NCBI GenBank assembly: GCA_902773165.1
Contig: CACYDO010000110.1
Span: 1-12,010, forward strand
Direction: 5' to 3'
DNA length: 12,010 nucleotides
Source of the DNA: an uncultured Ruminococcus sp.
GTDB lineage: Bacteria; Bacillota; Clostridia; Oscillospirales; Acutalibacteraceae
Shown: piece after piece, positions 1-6,914 of the stretch
How positions within the stretch are numbered: position 1 is the stretch's first letter
Layout of the letters: every line of letters begins with the position of its first letter
Made by a program: the position numbers and the translations under genes
The notes under the pieces: model-generated
Seen by the model: the letters and a program-made list of their open reading frames with translations, nothing else
What the model was told of the DNA's origin: nothing
Database searches by the model: none

Positions 1-24
1 AATAAAGCCCGGACGGAACTGTGA

Positions 25-39
25 GCGGCGACACGCCGC
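25..39 (+). promoter_or_regulatory. Small hairpin in the mtnN leader
   Basis: GCGGCG (25-30) and CGCCGC (34-39) are perfect inverted copies around a three-base loop. The hairpin ends two bases before the purine-rich ribosome binding site GGAAGGAG (41-48). It could be the base of an upstream gene's terminator (though no T-run follows) or could influence ribosome access. The structure is seen directly; any role is inference. Confidence 0.35.
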
Positions 40-61
40 CGGAAGGAGATTGATTTTAATT

Positions 62-766
62 ATGAACAAGGTGACAATTGGAATTATAGTAGCGACTGAA
101 CTGGAGCTTGAAAATATCGAAAAGGCAATTACCGAGAAAAGCTACGTTGAGTTAAGCGGCATGAAGTTTATTACGGGAGTTCTTTCAGGTAAGAAGATCG
201 TTGCAGCGCGATGCGGCGTGGGAAAGGTTTTCGCTGCTATCTGCACGCAGACTATGATACTCGGATTCAGCCCCGATGTTATCGTTAATGTCGGTGTTGC
301 GGGCGGTCTTTCCGGTGCTCTTGAAATAGGCGAGATATTTATCGCTGAGCATGCCGTTCAGCACGATATGAACACAATGGCGCTTGGAGATGAGCTTGGA
401 CTGATCTCCGGTATTAATATGGTCTATCTTCCCACAGACGAAAAGGTTACCTCTGTTCTTGAATCCGCCGTTCAGAAGGTCGGCGTTAATTACGAGGTCG
501 GAACTATCGCGACGGGTGATGCCTTTATCAATACCAATGAGATGAGAAACTTCCTTGTTGAAACATTTTCAGCAGCAGCATGCGATATGGAGAGCGCTGC
601 CGTTGTTCAGACCTGCTACGTAAATAACGTGCCCTGCTCCATCATGCGCGCTATTTCGGATTCAGGCGACGATAATTCTCATATGGACTATCAGGATTTT
701 GCAAAAAAAGCTGCCGATACATCGGCTGAGGTAGTGGCTGAATTTGTTAAGCAGTGGAATAACTGA
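62..766 (+). CDS. mtnN: 5'-methylthioadenosine/S-adenosylhomocysteine nucleosidase
   Basis: Cytosolic hydrolase that cleaves the N-glycosidic bond of methylthioadenosine, S-adenosylhomocysteine and usually 5'-deoxyadenosine, releasing adenine; it feeds methionine salvage and AI-2 formation. The 234-residue product matches the family's usual ~230. The N-terminal strand GIIVATELELE carries the conserved Glu (about E15). Further marks are NVGVAGGL (76-83), the TGDAFI stretch (151-156), the DMES ribose-binding motif with E177, and RAISDSGDDNSH with the catalytic Asp D200, aligning with E12, E174 and D197 of the E. coli enzyme. The reading frame is open to a TTG at 50, but that codon sits one base after the AGGAG (44-48), so the ATG at 62 (13-base spacing) is preferred. 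It is followed by 277 non-coding bases, so it looks like the last gene of its transcript. Function is secure from motifs. Confidence 0.95.
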   Translation: MNKVTIGIIVATELELENIEKAITEKSYVELSGMKFITGVLSGKKIVAARCGVGKVFAAICTQTMILGFSPDVIVNVGVAGGLSGALEIGEIFIAEHAVQHDMNTMALGDELGLISGINMVYLPTDEKVTSVLESAVQKVGVNYEVGTIATGDAFINTNEMRNFLVETFSAAACDMESAAVVQTCYVNNVPCSIMRAISDSGDDNSHMDYQDFAKKAADTSAEVVAEFVKQWNN

Positions 767-878
767 TCTGACTATATTATTATAGACATGTGCAGAAGCG
801 GTAATTTGGAAAAATATTACTGAAATATGAATGTACTGTAATCTTTTTACGTAAAAGGTTAAAGGTTTGTTGCTTTTC

Positions 879-907
879 TTGATTTCATTACAATGATATA
901 TTATAAT
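879..907 (+). promoter_or_regulatory. Sigma-A-type promoter for the first LRR lipoprotein gene
   Basis: TTGATT (879-884) and a perfect TATAAT (902-907) are separated by 17 bases, in a T-rich upstream context. Transcription would begin near 914, leaving a leader of about 130 nt before the start codon at 1044. It is the best promoter match between mtnN and the LRR genes. Confidence 0.7.
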
Positions 908-957
908 GTTATTGATTGTTTATGGGGGATTCTGTCGTTTTTTCACAGCGCACGGAA

Positions 958-1020
958 GCCAATTAAATTACATATTAAGAAAAGCCGGAGCGCTGCGCTT
1001 ATTGGCACGGAGCTTTTTAT
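958..1020 (+). promoter_or_regulatory. Leader segment with two competing short helices (possible attenuator)
   Basis: GCCAAT (958-963) can pair with ATTGGC (1001-1006), while AAAAGC (980-985) can pair with GCTTTT (1012-1017), the latter enclosing AGCG/CGCT (989-999) and running into a T5 stretch like a weak intrinsic terminator. The two helices cross, so they form either alternatives or a pseudoknot. I recognise no known riboswitch class here. The pairings are short and may be chance; the region is listed because it fills the leader of the LRR gene. Confidence 0.25.
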
Positions 1021-1043
1021 AGGCTTCTGAAAGGAAGAGTAAG

Positions 1044-2210
1044 ATGAGATATCTCAGAAGGGCGGTTTGCGCGCTGCTTGCAGTCGGAATACTGCTTGCG
1101 TCGGCAGGCTGCAAAAACGACAAGAAACCGGAGCAGAACAACGACCAGGGTCTGCCTGTGGCAACTGCCGATCAGATCGGAACGAACGATATGCCGTCCG
1201 GGAATGCTCCCACATATAAAATAGGAAAGGTGACCTTTAGTCAGGACGCAACCGAGCTTCAGCTTGGTGACGTTACGTTTACCGAAGCTGATCTGGACTT
1301 TATTTCCAAGTGTACAAAGCTCCAGTATTTCGGCGTTCTTTCTTCAAATCTGAGCGATCTTGACTTTTTGAAGGATATGACCGATCTTCGGGTAGTCGTT
1401 ATCGGTACGAGCGACATGACCGATCTCAAGACAGTAACCGATATGAAATCGCTCGAAAGCCTTTCGATAATCAACGCTAATCTTAAAAATCTTAGCGGTA
1501 TCGAAAAGCTGCCCAATTTGAAAAATATTAATTTCTCGAATAATCTAATCGACAGCATAGGCGATCTTGAAAACTGCCGCAGCCTTGAAAGCGTAAATCT
1601 GGAATCCAATCTGATCTCAGATATTTCGCCGATAGCAAGTATGAATCACCTTAAATATCTCAATCTTGGCAGCAATGCGGTAGCAGACAGTACAGTTCTT
1701 TCATCGCTCACAGAGCTTGAAGAGCTTAATATTGCCTGCAATATGCTCTCGGATATCAGCTTTATTTCGAGTATGCCCGACCTTAAAAAGCTTGATATGA
1801 AGGCTATCAATCCCGACGATATCAAGGTATTTATGGAAGCGCAGTCGCTCAGAGAGCTTGATCTTACCGACTCAAGCCTTTCGCGCGAAGACGTTGTTAA
1901 GATCATGGTCTGGCTCAAGGACTGCAAGGTGGAAAGCAGCTACATTGTAACAGATGACGAGCTTAACCGCAAAGAGGACGATATGTCCGATGATGACACT
2001 GAGAGAGACAGTGACGACGAAAACAGCGATACCGAGAAGGATTCTTCCGACGAAGATACCGACAGTGACGAGCTTGGTGTATTTGAGGAATCCGAAGCAG
2101 CGTCGAGCTTTATAGACGAAGACGGCGACGGTATCCCCGATGATGATTACTCAAATGTATTCGTTGACGAGGACGGCGACGGTATCCCTGACGATGAGCC
2201 GTATTATTAA
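1044..2210 (+). CDS. Leucine-rich-repeat surface lipoprotein with acidic, calcium-loop-like tail
   Basis: 388-residue predicted lipoprotein, anchored outside the membrane. Residues 1-23 form a basic-hydrophobic signal peptide ending ASAGC, with Cys23 as lipidation site (the -3 residue is Ser, slightly off the usual Leu). A low-complexity linker follows. From about residue 93 come nine consecutive 22-residue leucine-rich repeats of SDS22/internalin type, the clearest being LESVNLESNLISDIS and LKYLNLGSN, ending near 292. Residues ~305-350 are an extreme Asp/Ser/Glu tract, and the end carries two copies of DEDGDGIPDD (358-367 and 375-384). The start has AAGGAAG (1031-1037) at a suitable distance. 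LRR arrays bind proteins, so an adhesion or protein-scaffold role is plausible but not shown. A paralogue follows 184 bases downstream. No sortase motif is present. Confidence 0.85.
   Translation: MRYLRRAVCALLAVGILLASAGCKNDKKPEQNNDQGLPVATADQIGTNDMPSGNAPTYKIGKVTFSQDATELQLGDVTFTEADLDFISKCTKLQYFGVLSSNLSDLDFLKDMTDLRVVVIGTSDMTDLKTVTDMKSLESLSIINANLKNLSGIEKLPNLKNINFSNNLIDSIGDLENCRSLESVNLESNLISDISPIASMNHLKYLNLGSNAVADSTVLSSLTELEELNIACNMLSDISFISSMPDLKKLDMKAINPDDIKVFMEAQSLRELDLTDSSLSREDVVKIMVWLKDCKVESSYIVTDDELNRKEDDMSDDDTERDSDDENSDTEKDSSDEDTDSDELGVFEESEAASSFIDEDGDGIPDDDYSNVFVDEDGDGIPDDEPYY
2115..2195 (+). repeat. Two in-gene copies coding DEDGDGIPDD
   Basis: Two 30-base units (2115-2144 and 2166-2195) encode the same ten residues, with a 17-residue period. 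They differ only at synonymous positions (GAA/GAG, CCC/CCT, GAT/GAC), so the peptide rather than the DNA is being kept. The DxDGDGIPDD pattern resembles thrombospondin type 3 and EF-hand-like calcium-binding loops; calcium binding is inferred from that resemblance. Confidence 0.7.
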
Positions 2211-2394
2211 TAAAAAAGCAGTTAAGCTTCGGTAAAGTGGTTTCCGCGTATACGTTAACGTCGATCAGCGAAAAAAGAGCGCAGACTGTCCGCTGAAATT
2301 ATACGTTCAGGACGAAGTATGGGAATTTAAAGCCGAAAGATATGGGGGATTTGAAATAGTGAGAAGTATAAACTCAGATCACCGGAGGTGTGTT
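2211..2394 (+). other. Spacer between the two LRR genes
   Basis: 184 bases without a clear terminator and without a convincing -35/-10 pair, so the two LRR genes may be co-transcribed from 879-907. It contains the palindrome ACGTTAACGT (2253-2262) and the 10-mer TATGGGGGAT (2341-2350), which also occurs in the leader of the upstream paralogue (921-930). It ends in a strong GGAGG (2384-2388) six bases before the ATG of the second gene. Confidence 0.4.
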
Positions 2395-3780
2395 ATGAAG
2401 AATTCACTTAGGATCGCGTGCTGCCTGCTGTGCGCTGCGATCTCGTTAGTATCGCTGGCTGCCTGCGGATCGGAATCCGGTGAAGAAGAAAGCAGCAGCG
2501 CTCCGATAGTTCCGAATGTTTCTGTTCCGGCGCAGACGGTAAACAGTCTTCCGCCGTCAACAAACGACGTTCCTGCTATTGAAAGCCCGCTTGCAAAGGA
2601 AGAATTCATCTTCGGCAACGTCTTCTTTAACAAAGCCGTTACAACGATCGAGCTTAGCGATACAACAATTGATAACTTTGACGTTCTGGCTGACTGTCCG
2701 TATCTTGAAACAGTTACGATCAGCGACTGCAAAATACTCGATTTTACGGGTCTTAACCATCTTACTCAGATCAGCAACCTGACTATCTCCGGCTGCGGCT
2801 TCGATAATCTGAGCTATGTAAGCGACCTTATTCAGCTCAAATCGCTCGATATTTCCAACAACGGTATCAGCGATATCATTAAGCTCAGCTCGCTTAAAAA
2901 CCTGAATTCACTTATGATCACAGGCGGCGACGTCAAGGCTCTCGGAGCTGTAAAATACATGCCGAAGCTTCAGGTTCTCCGCGTTGACTGCAAGAACTGC
3001 GATGATCTTTCTCCGCTTGCAGATCTTACCGATATGAGAGAGCTTTATCTCTATTCCGAAAAGGCTACAGGAATTGTCGCTCTTGAAAAAATGGAGAATA
3101 TGAGAGTACTTGAGCTTGTTATGCCTAAGCTTTCCGATATTTCCGTTCTGGAAAATATGACGCACCTTAGCGACGTAAAGCTTGAAAACAACAAGATCGA
3201 ATCAGTAAGACCGATTCGTAATATTACAAATATTGTCAGCCTCGATATCTCAAACACTAAGGTTACAGAGGTGTATTTCCTTAAGAGAATGACGTTCCTG
3301 GAAAACCTCGATGTTTCGGGCAATGAGATAACGGATTTCGATAACCTTACATTCTGCACAGGGCTTAAAACGCTCGATGTTGCGGATACAAGCATAACGA
3401 AGGGCGATTACGAAATGCTCGTTGAAGCGCTTCCCGAAGCGACGATAATCTACAAGCATGATGGTTCTGAGGAGCTTGCCGAAGGCGGCAGAACTAACAC
3501 TCAGCGCTATGACAGCGACGACAATGATGATACAGAGAGCGAGTATTCCGAGGAGTACGGTGAAGCATCATCTGCCGGGGAAGAAACGGAGACACCGCGC
3601 CGCCGCAGTGAGAACAATGATAGTACCGGTGGTAACGATAATACCGGCGGTACAAGCGGCAACGGTTATTGGTTTGAAAATGATTTTACCGGCGGCTATG
3701 CTTTCTATAGTTACGATGACGGTAATATATACAACGACGGTGAGGGCGGTTATCACTATAACGGAGAATCGGTAAACTAA
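2395..3780 (+). CDS. Leucine-rich-repeat surface lipoprotein with Gly/Asn/Tyr-rich tail
   Basis: 461-residue predicted lipoprotein, paralogous to the gene before it. The signal peptide ends in a textbook lipobox LAAC with Cys24. A Ser/Pro/Glu linker leads into a capping segment resembling that of the neighbour (GNVFFNKAVTTIELSD here, GKVTFSQDATELQLGD there). About eleven leucine-rich repeats follow from residue 104 to about 350, ten of exactly 22 residues, for example LKSLDISNNGISDI and LENLDVSGNEITDF. The tail (about 360-461) is first Asp/Ser/Glu-rich, then Gly/Asn/Thr/Tyr-rich and ends GYHYNGESVN, unlike the neighbour's calcium-loop tail. The frame is open to a GTG at 2359, but GGAGG at 2384-2388 fixes the ATG at 2395. 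No sortase or dockerin motif is visible. Likely a cell-surface binding protein; ligand unknown. Confidence 0.85.
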   Translation: MKNSLRIACCLLCAAISLVSLAACGSESGEEESSSAPIVPNVSVPAQTVNSLPPSTNDVPAIESPLAKEEFIFGNVFFNKAVTTIELSDTTIDNFDVLADCPYLETVTISDCKILDFTGLNHLTQISNLTISGCGFDNLSYVSDLIQLKSLDISNNGISDIIKLSSLKNLNSLMITGGDVKALGAVKYMPKLQVLRVDCKNCDDLSPLADLTDMRELYLYSEKATGIVALEKMENMRVLELVMPKLSDISVLENMTHLSDVKLENNKIESVRPIRNITNIVSLDISNTKVTEVYFLKRMTFLENLDVSGNEITDFDNLTFCTGLKTLDVADTSITKGDYEMLVEALPEATIIYKHDGSEELAEGGRTNTQRYDSDDNDDTESEYSEEYGEASSAGEETETPRRRSENNDSTGGNDNTGGTSGNGYWFENDFTGGYAFYSYDDGNIYNDGEGGYHYNGESVN

Positions 3781-3794
3781 TTCAGTAATAATAA

Positions 3795-3834
3795 AATTCC
3801 GATACTTGATCTTTATGGGTATCGGAATTCTTTT
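3795..3834 (+). terminator. Hairpin with T-run after the LRR genes
   Basis: AATTCCGATAC (3795-3805) and GTATCGGAATT (3819-3829) form a perfect 11-bp stem with a 13-base loop, followed by CTTTT. It fits an intrinsic terminator for the LRR pair. The downstream ribosome binding site (GAGG, 3837-3840) begins almost at once, so the downstream gene must rely on read-through or on a promoter overlapping the hairpin. Confidence 0.75.
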
Positions 3835-3851
3835 ATGAGGAAAAGTGTTTT

Positions 3852-4691
3852 ATGGATAAAAAGCGATTTTTTGCCATTACAGCGTGTTCCGACGCTTTGC
3901 GTGATGAAAAAAAAGAAGAAGTCGAAGCGCTTGCCGCGCTTTTGCGAAATCACGGAGAGGACGTTTTGTTCAGCCGGTACATTTACTCCGATACGCCGTT
4001 TTCCGGAACGGCTTGGCAAAAAGCCGAAGCGCTCAACGATTTTTTTCGCCGCAGCGATGTGACGGATATATTTGATGTTTCTGGAGGAGATCTTGCTAAC
4101 GAGGTCATACCTTATCTTGATTTTGAAGCTATCGCTAGATCGTCTGCCCGCTTTTGGGGGTACAGTGATCTTTCCACGGTAATAAATGCGATCTATTCTC
4201 AGACAGGAAAAAGCTCAGTTCTCGGTCAGGCTCGTATTTTTGCAAAGCACAATGCCGAAAAGCTTGCTGACGCGGTTGAGAACAGGAACGAAGTATTGTT
4301 TCAGTCCCCGGTACGAATGCTGAGAGGAGAAACACTCAGCGGAATGATCGTTGGTGGAAATATACGCTGCTTTTTGAAGCTTGCCGGAACAAAATATTTT
4401 CCTGATCTTAACGGAAAAACGCTGCTGCTGGAATCATTCGGCGGCTCGGCAGCCAGAACTGTCACGTATCTTGAACAGCTGAAAATGATGGGAGCGTTTG
4501 AAAAGGCGGAAGGAGTTCTTCTCGGAACATTCACAGAGCTTGACCGTACTGTGGGAAGAGAAACCGCTTTGAAAATCATTCTTGAACGTATTCCCGATCG
4601 TCCAGTAGGTGCAAGCGATTTTATCGGTCACGGCAGCGATTCTCTTGCGGTAGTCATAGGCTCTGAAATTACCGGTCTTATCTCACACTGA
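3852..4691 (+). CDS. S66 family (LD-carboxypeptidase / MccF-like) protein, nucleophile apparently absent
   Basis: 279 residues matching the two-domain fold of family S66, whose members trim L,D-peptide bonds in murein tripeptide/tetrapeptides (LdcA) or inactivate microcin C-type adenylates (MccF). Visible marks are IFDVSGGDLANEVIPYLD (73-90), FWGYSDLSTVINAIYSQTG (101-119), the GMIVGGNIRCFLKLAGT segment (164-180), LLLES with presumed catalytic E194, GVLLGTF (221-227) and FIGH with presumed catalytic H260. In S66 enzymes the nucleophilic Ser lies just after the GG of the first motif (GGxxSN in MccF-type proteins); here that place reads GGDLAN, with A82 instead of Ser. The protein may be catalytically inert, use another residue, or belong to a divergent subgroup. 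There is no signal peptide, so it is cytosolic. The ATG at 3852 follows GAGG by 11 bases. The next gene lies 57 bases on and may be co-transcribed. Confidence 0.8.
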   Translation: MDKKRFFAITACSDALRDEKKEEVEALAALLRNHGEDVLFSRYIYSDTPFSGTAWQKAEALNDFFRRSDVTDIFDVSGGDLANEVIPYLDFEAIARSSARFWGYSDLSTVINAIYSQTGKSSVLGQARIFAKHNAEKLADAVENRNEVLFQSPVRMLRGETLSGMIVGGNIRCFLKLAGTKYFPDLNGKTLLLESFGGSAARTVTYLEQLKMMGAFEKAEGVLLGTFTELDRTVGRETALKIILERIPDRPVGASDFIGHGSDSLAVVIGSEITGLISH

Positions 4692-4748
4692 CTGCGTGGT
4701 AAAGGTGTGAAACTGTATATTTATTGTTAAAGGACTGTTTTTTTAAGT

Positions 4749-6800
4749 ATGAAAAATAAAAAACATAAGCAGACAAAAAATCAAGCCAAAAATCAGGCAA
4801 AAAATAAATTTAACGCTGATTCAGTAAAAAAACTTGCTGTGATACTGGCGGCTTCATTGGTGTTATCGCTGCTGATATCCAATTTTTCTGCGCTTTCATT
4901 GATTTTCAGCGGCACTAAGAAGCAGGAGTTAGATCTGAATAAATATTTCGGCTCTGATCGCGTTACTATTACAAGTGAGTCTCCTGCGGAGTTCCGTGAT
5001 ATAGATACAGATCTTAAAAGCGTTTCGCTTACCTTTTACAAATATTCGGTAATGTATTCCGAAGTCAGAGTAAGCTTTACAGATGATAATTTTCGTCTGG
5101 ACGGCGGTTATGAGTACAACACTGCTTCAAAGCTTATGAGTATCGGTACAGGTATCGAAAACTATATGGAGCTAAGCTCCTTTGGCAAAGCTCGTTCTAT
5201 AAAAATTTCCTGCGACGACGATGTGACGCTGACCGGGGTTACGCTTAATGCGCCTCCGAAGTTTTCGTTCAGTCTTATCGGCTGGCTTATAATTTTTCTG
5301 ATAATGAACTGCATTGCCTTCGGCACATGGAAGGATATTCTCGGTGAGAGCGACCGCCGTTATATTCTGATAACGGGCTGTGTTATGTGTCTGCTGGTAA
5401 TTTTCGTGACCGGCGTGATACATAATACGTGCGATGAAGATCTGCTGATGAATATCCCCGATGATGTCACGGAGGAAGACCAGTATACTCAGCTTTTTGA
5501 CGCTTTTCACAAGGGTCAGTTTAACCTGGATATTGATTACGATACTGAAAAGCTTGACGCTCTTGAAAATCCCTACGACCGCAGCGAACGCAACGAAAAC
5601 GATCTACACGGAGTTTTCTGGGACAGAGTGTATTACAACGGTAATTTCTATTCGTACTTTGGAACTGCACCTGTTTTTACTGTTTACTACCCTGTGTATA
5701 TTCTTACCGGGAAAATTCCTACTCCGCTTTTTGCGTCAATGCTGCTGTGTGTTTACTGCGTGATCTTTCTTACGCTGCTGTATGAGCTGTTTTTGCGGCG
5801 GTTCTGCAATGATGTTCCGCGGGAATTGGCGATCCTGGGCCTGTGCGCCCTGCTGTTTGGCTCGGTTATTTTTGCGGTGGCTTCCGAAGCGCAGTTTTAC
5901 TTTATAGCGGTTCTTTCCGGTATCGCATGGACGGCGGCGTTCCTGTATTTTCTCCTGAGTGCGTATTTCTGTGAGGATTTCCGCAGGAGGGTGATCCTTC
6001 TTGTGATATCAGGTGTAAGCGTTGCGCTGATAGCCGCGTCAAGACCTACGCTTTTGCTGTACTGCTTTACGGCGATAATTCCTGCGTGGGATATTATGAA
6101 AAACAAAAAGGAAACAACAAAAAACAAGTTCATTTACGCAGCCGCCATCGGTGTTCCGGTAATACTGGGTGCAGCACTGATAATGTCGTACAACTACAGC
6201 CGTTTCGGCAGCGTTATGGAGTTTGGCTTCAATTATCAGCTTACGGTAAGCCGCGCTCAGGCAAACACGATCAAGCTTTCTATGGTCGCTCCTGCATTGT
6301 ATCACTTCTTTTTCCAGCAGCCCAAATTCAACTCGTCTTTCCCGTATATCGAGCTTCAGTCGAACGCGCTTAAATCCTATACGAGATACAACTACGCAGG
6401 AATAACGATGGGCGTATTTTCCTATCCGATGACCTGGGGAATGGCTCTGCTTCCGTTTACCCTGAGCAGGAGAAACAAAACCAAAACATTGATGATAAGC
6501 TCCCTTGCAGTCTGCGCGTTCCTCATGGCGTTTATAGATATGTGCAAAGCAGGCTCGCATTACCGCTACACGACTGATATCGCGTTTGTCGTTCTGCTTG
6601 TATCCGTTACAGCGATATTTAACATCGGCTCATGGCTGCGTGAACGCTCTCAAAAGGCTTACAAAATATTCTTTGCAATGACTGCCGCTGCGATGCTTGC
6701 AACGATGATCCTCGGTACTCTTACGATGTTTGCAAACGAGGGCGATACTATGATACATGATTATGTCCAGGCAACAGAGTATCTTAGAGGATTGGTCTGA
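4749..6800 (+). CDS. Large multi-pass membrane protein, possible GT-C type glycosyltransferase
   Basis: 683-residue polytopic membrane protein. The N-terminus is a Lys/Gln/Asn-rich cytoplasmic stretch with a repeated KNQA unit (11-18), then a hydrophobic segment (about 28-54), a predominantly hydrophilic domain (about 55-172), and about ten further hydrophobic segments from 173 to the C-terminus. After the third segment an outward-facing loop contains DEDLL, EEDQYTQLFDAFHKGQF and FWDRVYYNGNFYSYFGTAPV. An acidic first large loop of this kind is typical of GT-C fold lipid-linked sugar transferases, and the YSYFG segment recalls uncharacterised membrane proteins of Gram-positives. No known enzyme name can be given; a role in wall or surface polysaccharide decoration is inference. 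The start has AAGGA about 15 bases upstream, a long spacing. It lies 57 bases after the S66 gene. Confidence 0.7.
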   Translation: MKNKKHKQTKNQAKNQAKNKFNADSVKKLAVILAASLVLSLLISNFSALSLIFSGTKKQELDLNKYFGSDRVTITSESPAEFRDIDTDLKSVSLTFYKYSVMYSEVRVSFTDDNFRLDGGYEYNTASKLMSIGTGIENYMELSSFGKARSIKISCDDDVTLTGVTLNAPPKFSFSLIGWLIIFLIMNCIAFGTWKDILGESDRRYILITGCVMCLLVIFVTGVIHNTCDEDLLMNIPDDVTEEDQYTQLFDAFHKGQFNLDIDYDTEKLDALENPYDRSERNENDLHGVFWDRVYYNGNFYSYFGTAPVFTVYYPVYILTGKIPTPLFASMLLCVYCVIFLTLLYELFLRRFCNDVPRELAILGLCALLFGSVIFAVASEAQFYFIAVLSGIAWTAAFLYFLLSAYFCEDFRRRVILLVISGVSVALIAASRPTLLLYCFTAIIPAWDIMKNKKETTKNKFIYAAAIGVPVILGAALIMSYNYSRFGSVMEFGFNYQLTVSRAQANTIKLSMVAPALYHFFFQQPKFNSSFPYIELQSNALKSYTRYNYAGITMGVFSYPMTWGMALLPFTLSRRNKTKTLMISSLAVCAFLMAFIDMCKAGSHYRYTTDIAFVVLLVSVTAIFNIGSWLRERSQKAYKIFFAMTAAAMLATMILGTLTMFANEGDTMIHDYVQATEYLRGLV

Positions 6801-6847
6801 TATAACTGTAAAATATTGTATATTTATTGAAATATTTATAAAAGTTC

Positions 6848-6876
6848 TTGCAAATACACAAAATTTATGTTAAAAT
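6848..6876 (+). promoter_or_regulatory. Promoter for the cytidylate kinase-like gene
   Basis: TTGCAA (6848-6853) and TAAAAT (6871-6876) with a 17-base spacer. A second possible -10, TATAAT, lies at 6882-6887. The surrounding 6800-6890 stretch is strongly A+T-rich. The placement argues that the in-frame ATG at 6867 lies within the promoter and is not the translation start. Confidence 0.6.
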
Positions 6877-6914
6877 TATATTATAATAATAACAGGCAAA
6901 GGAGTGTATTTGAT

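Noticed and set aside
1..24. Possible C-terminal end of an upstream gene (frame 1, stop TGA at 22-24)
   Set aside because: Only seven codons are visible, too few to judge; frame 2 is also open.
922..963. Short ORFs starting ATGGGGGAT at 922 (14 codons) and 2342 (5 codons) as leader peptides
   Set aside because: Neither has a ribosome binding site; the shared 10-mer is noted instead as a possible DNA or RNA element.
914..1043. Cyclic di-GMP (GEMM) riboswitch upstream of the LRR gene, and similarly in the 8709-8910 repeats
   Set aside because: The conserved core and the GCAAAGCC-type segment are absent; only loose resemblance of a CACGG/GGCAAA stretch.
6867..6914. N-terminal extension of the kinase-like protein from ATG 6867
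   Set aside because: The codons fall in the A+T-rich promoter, lack a ribosome binding site, and the family begins at the MSKRFVIAVSRQYG segment.
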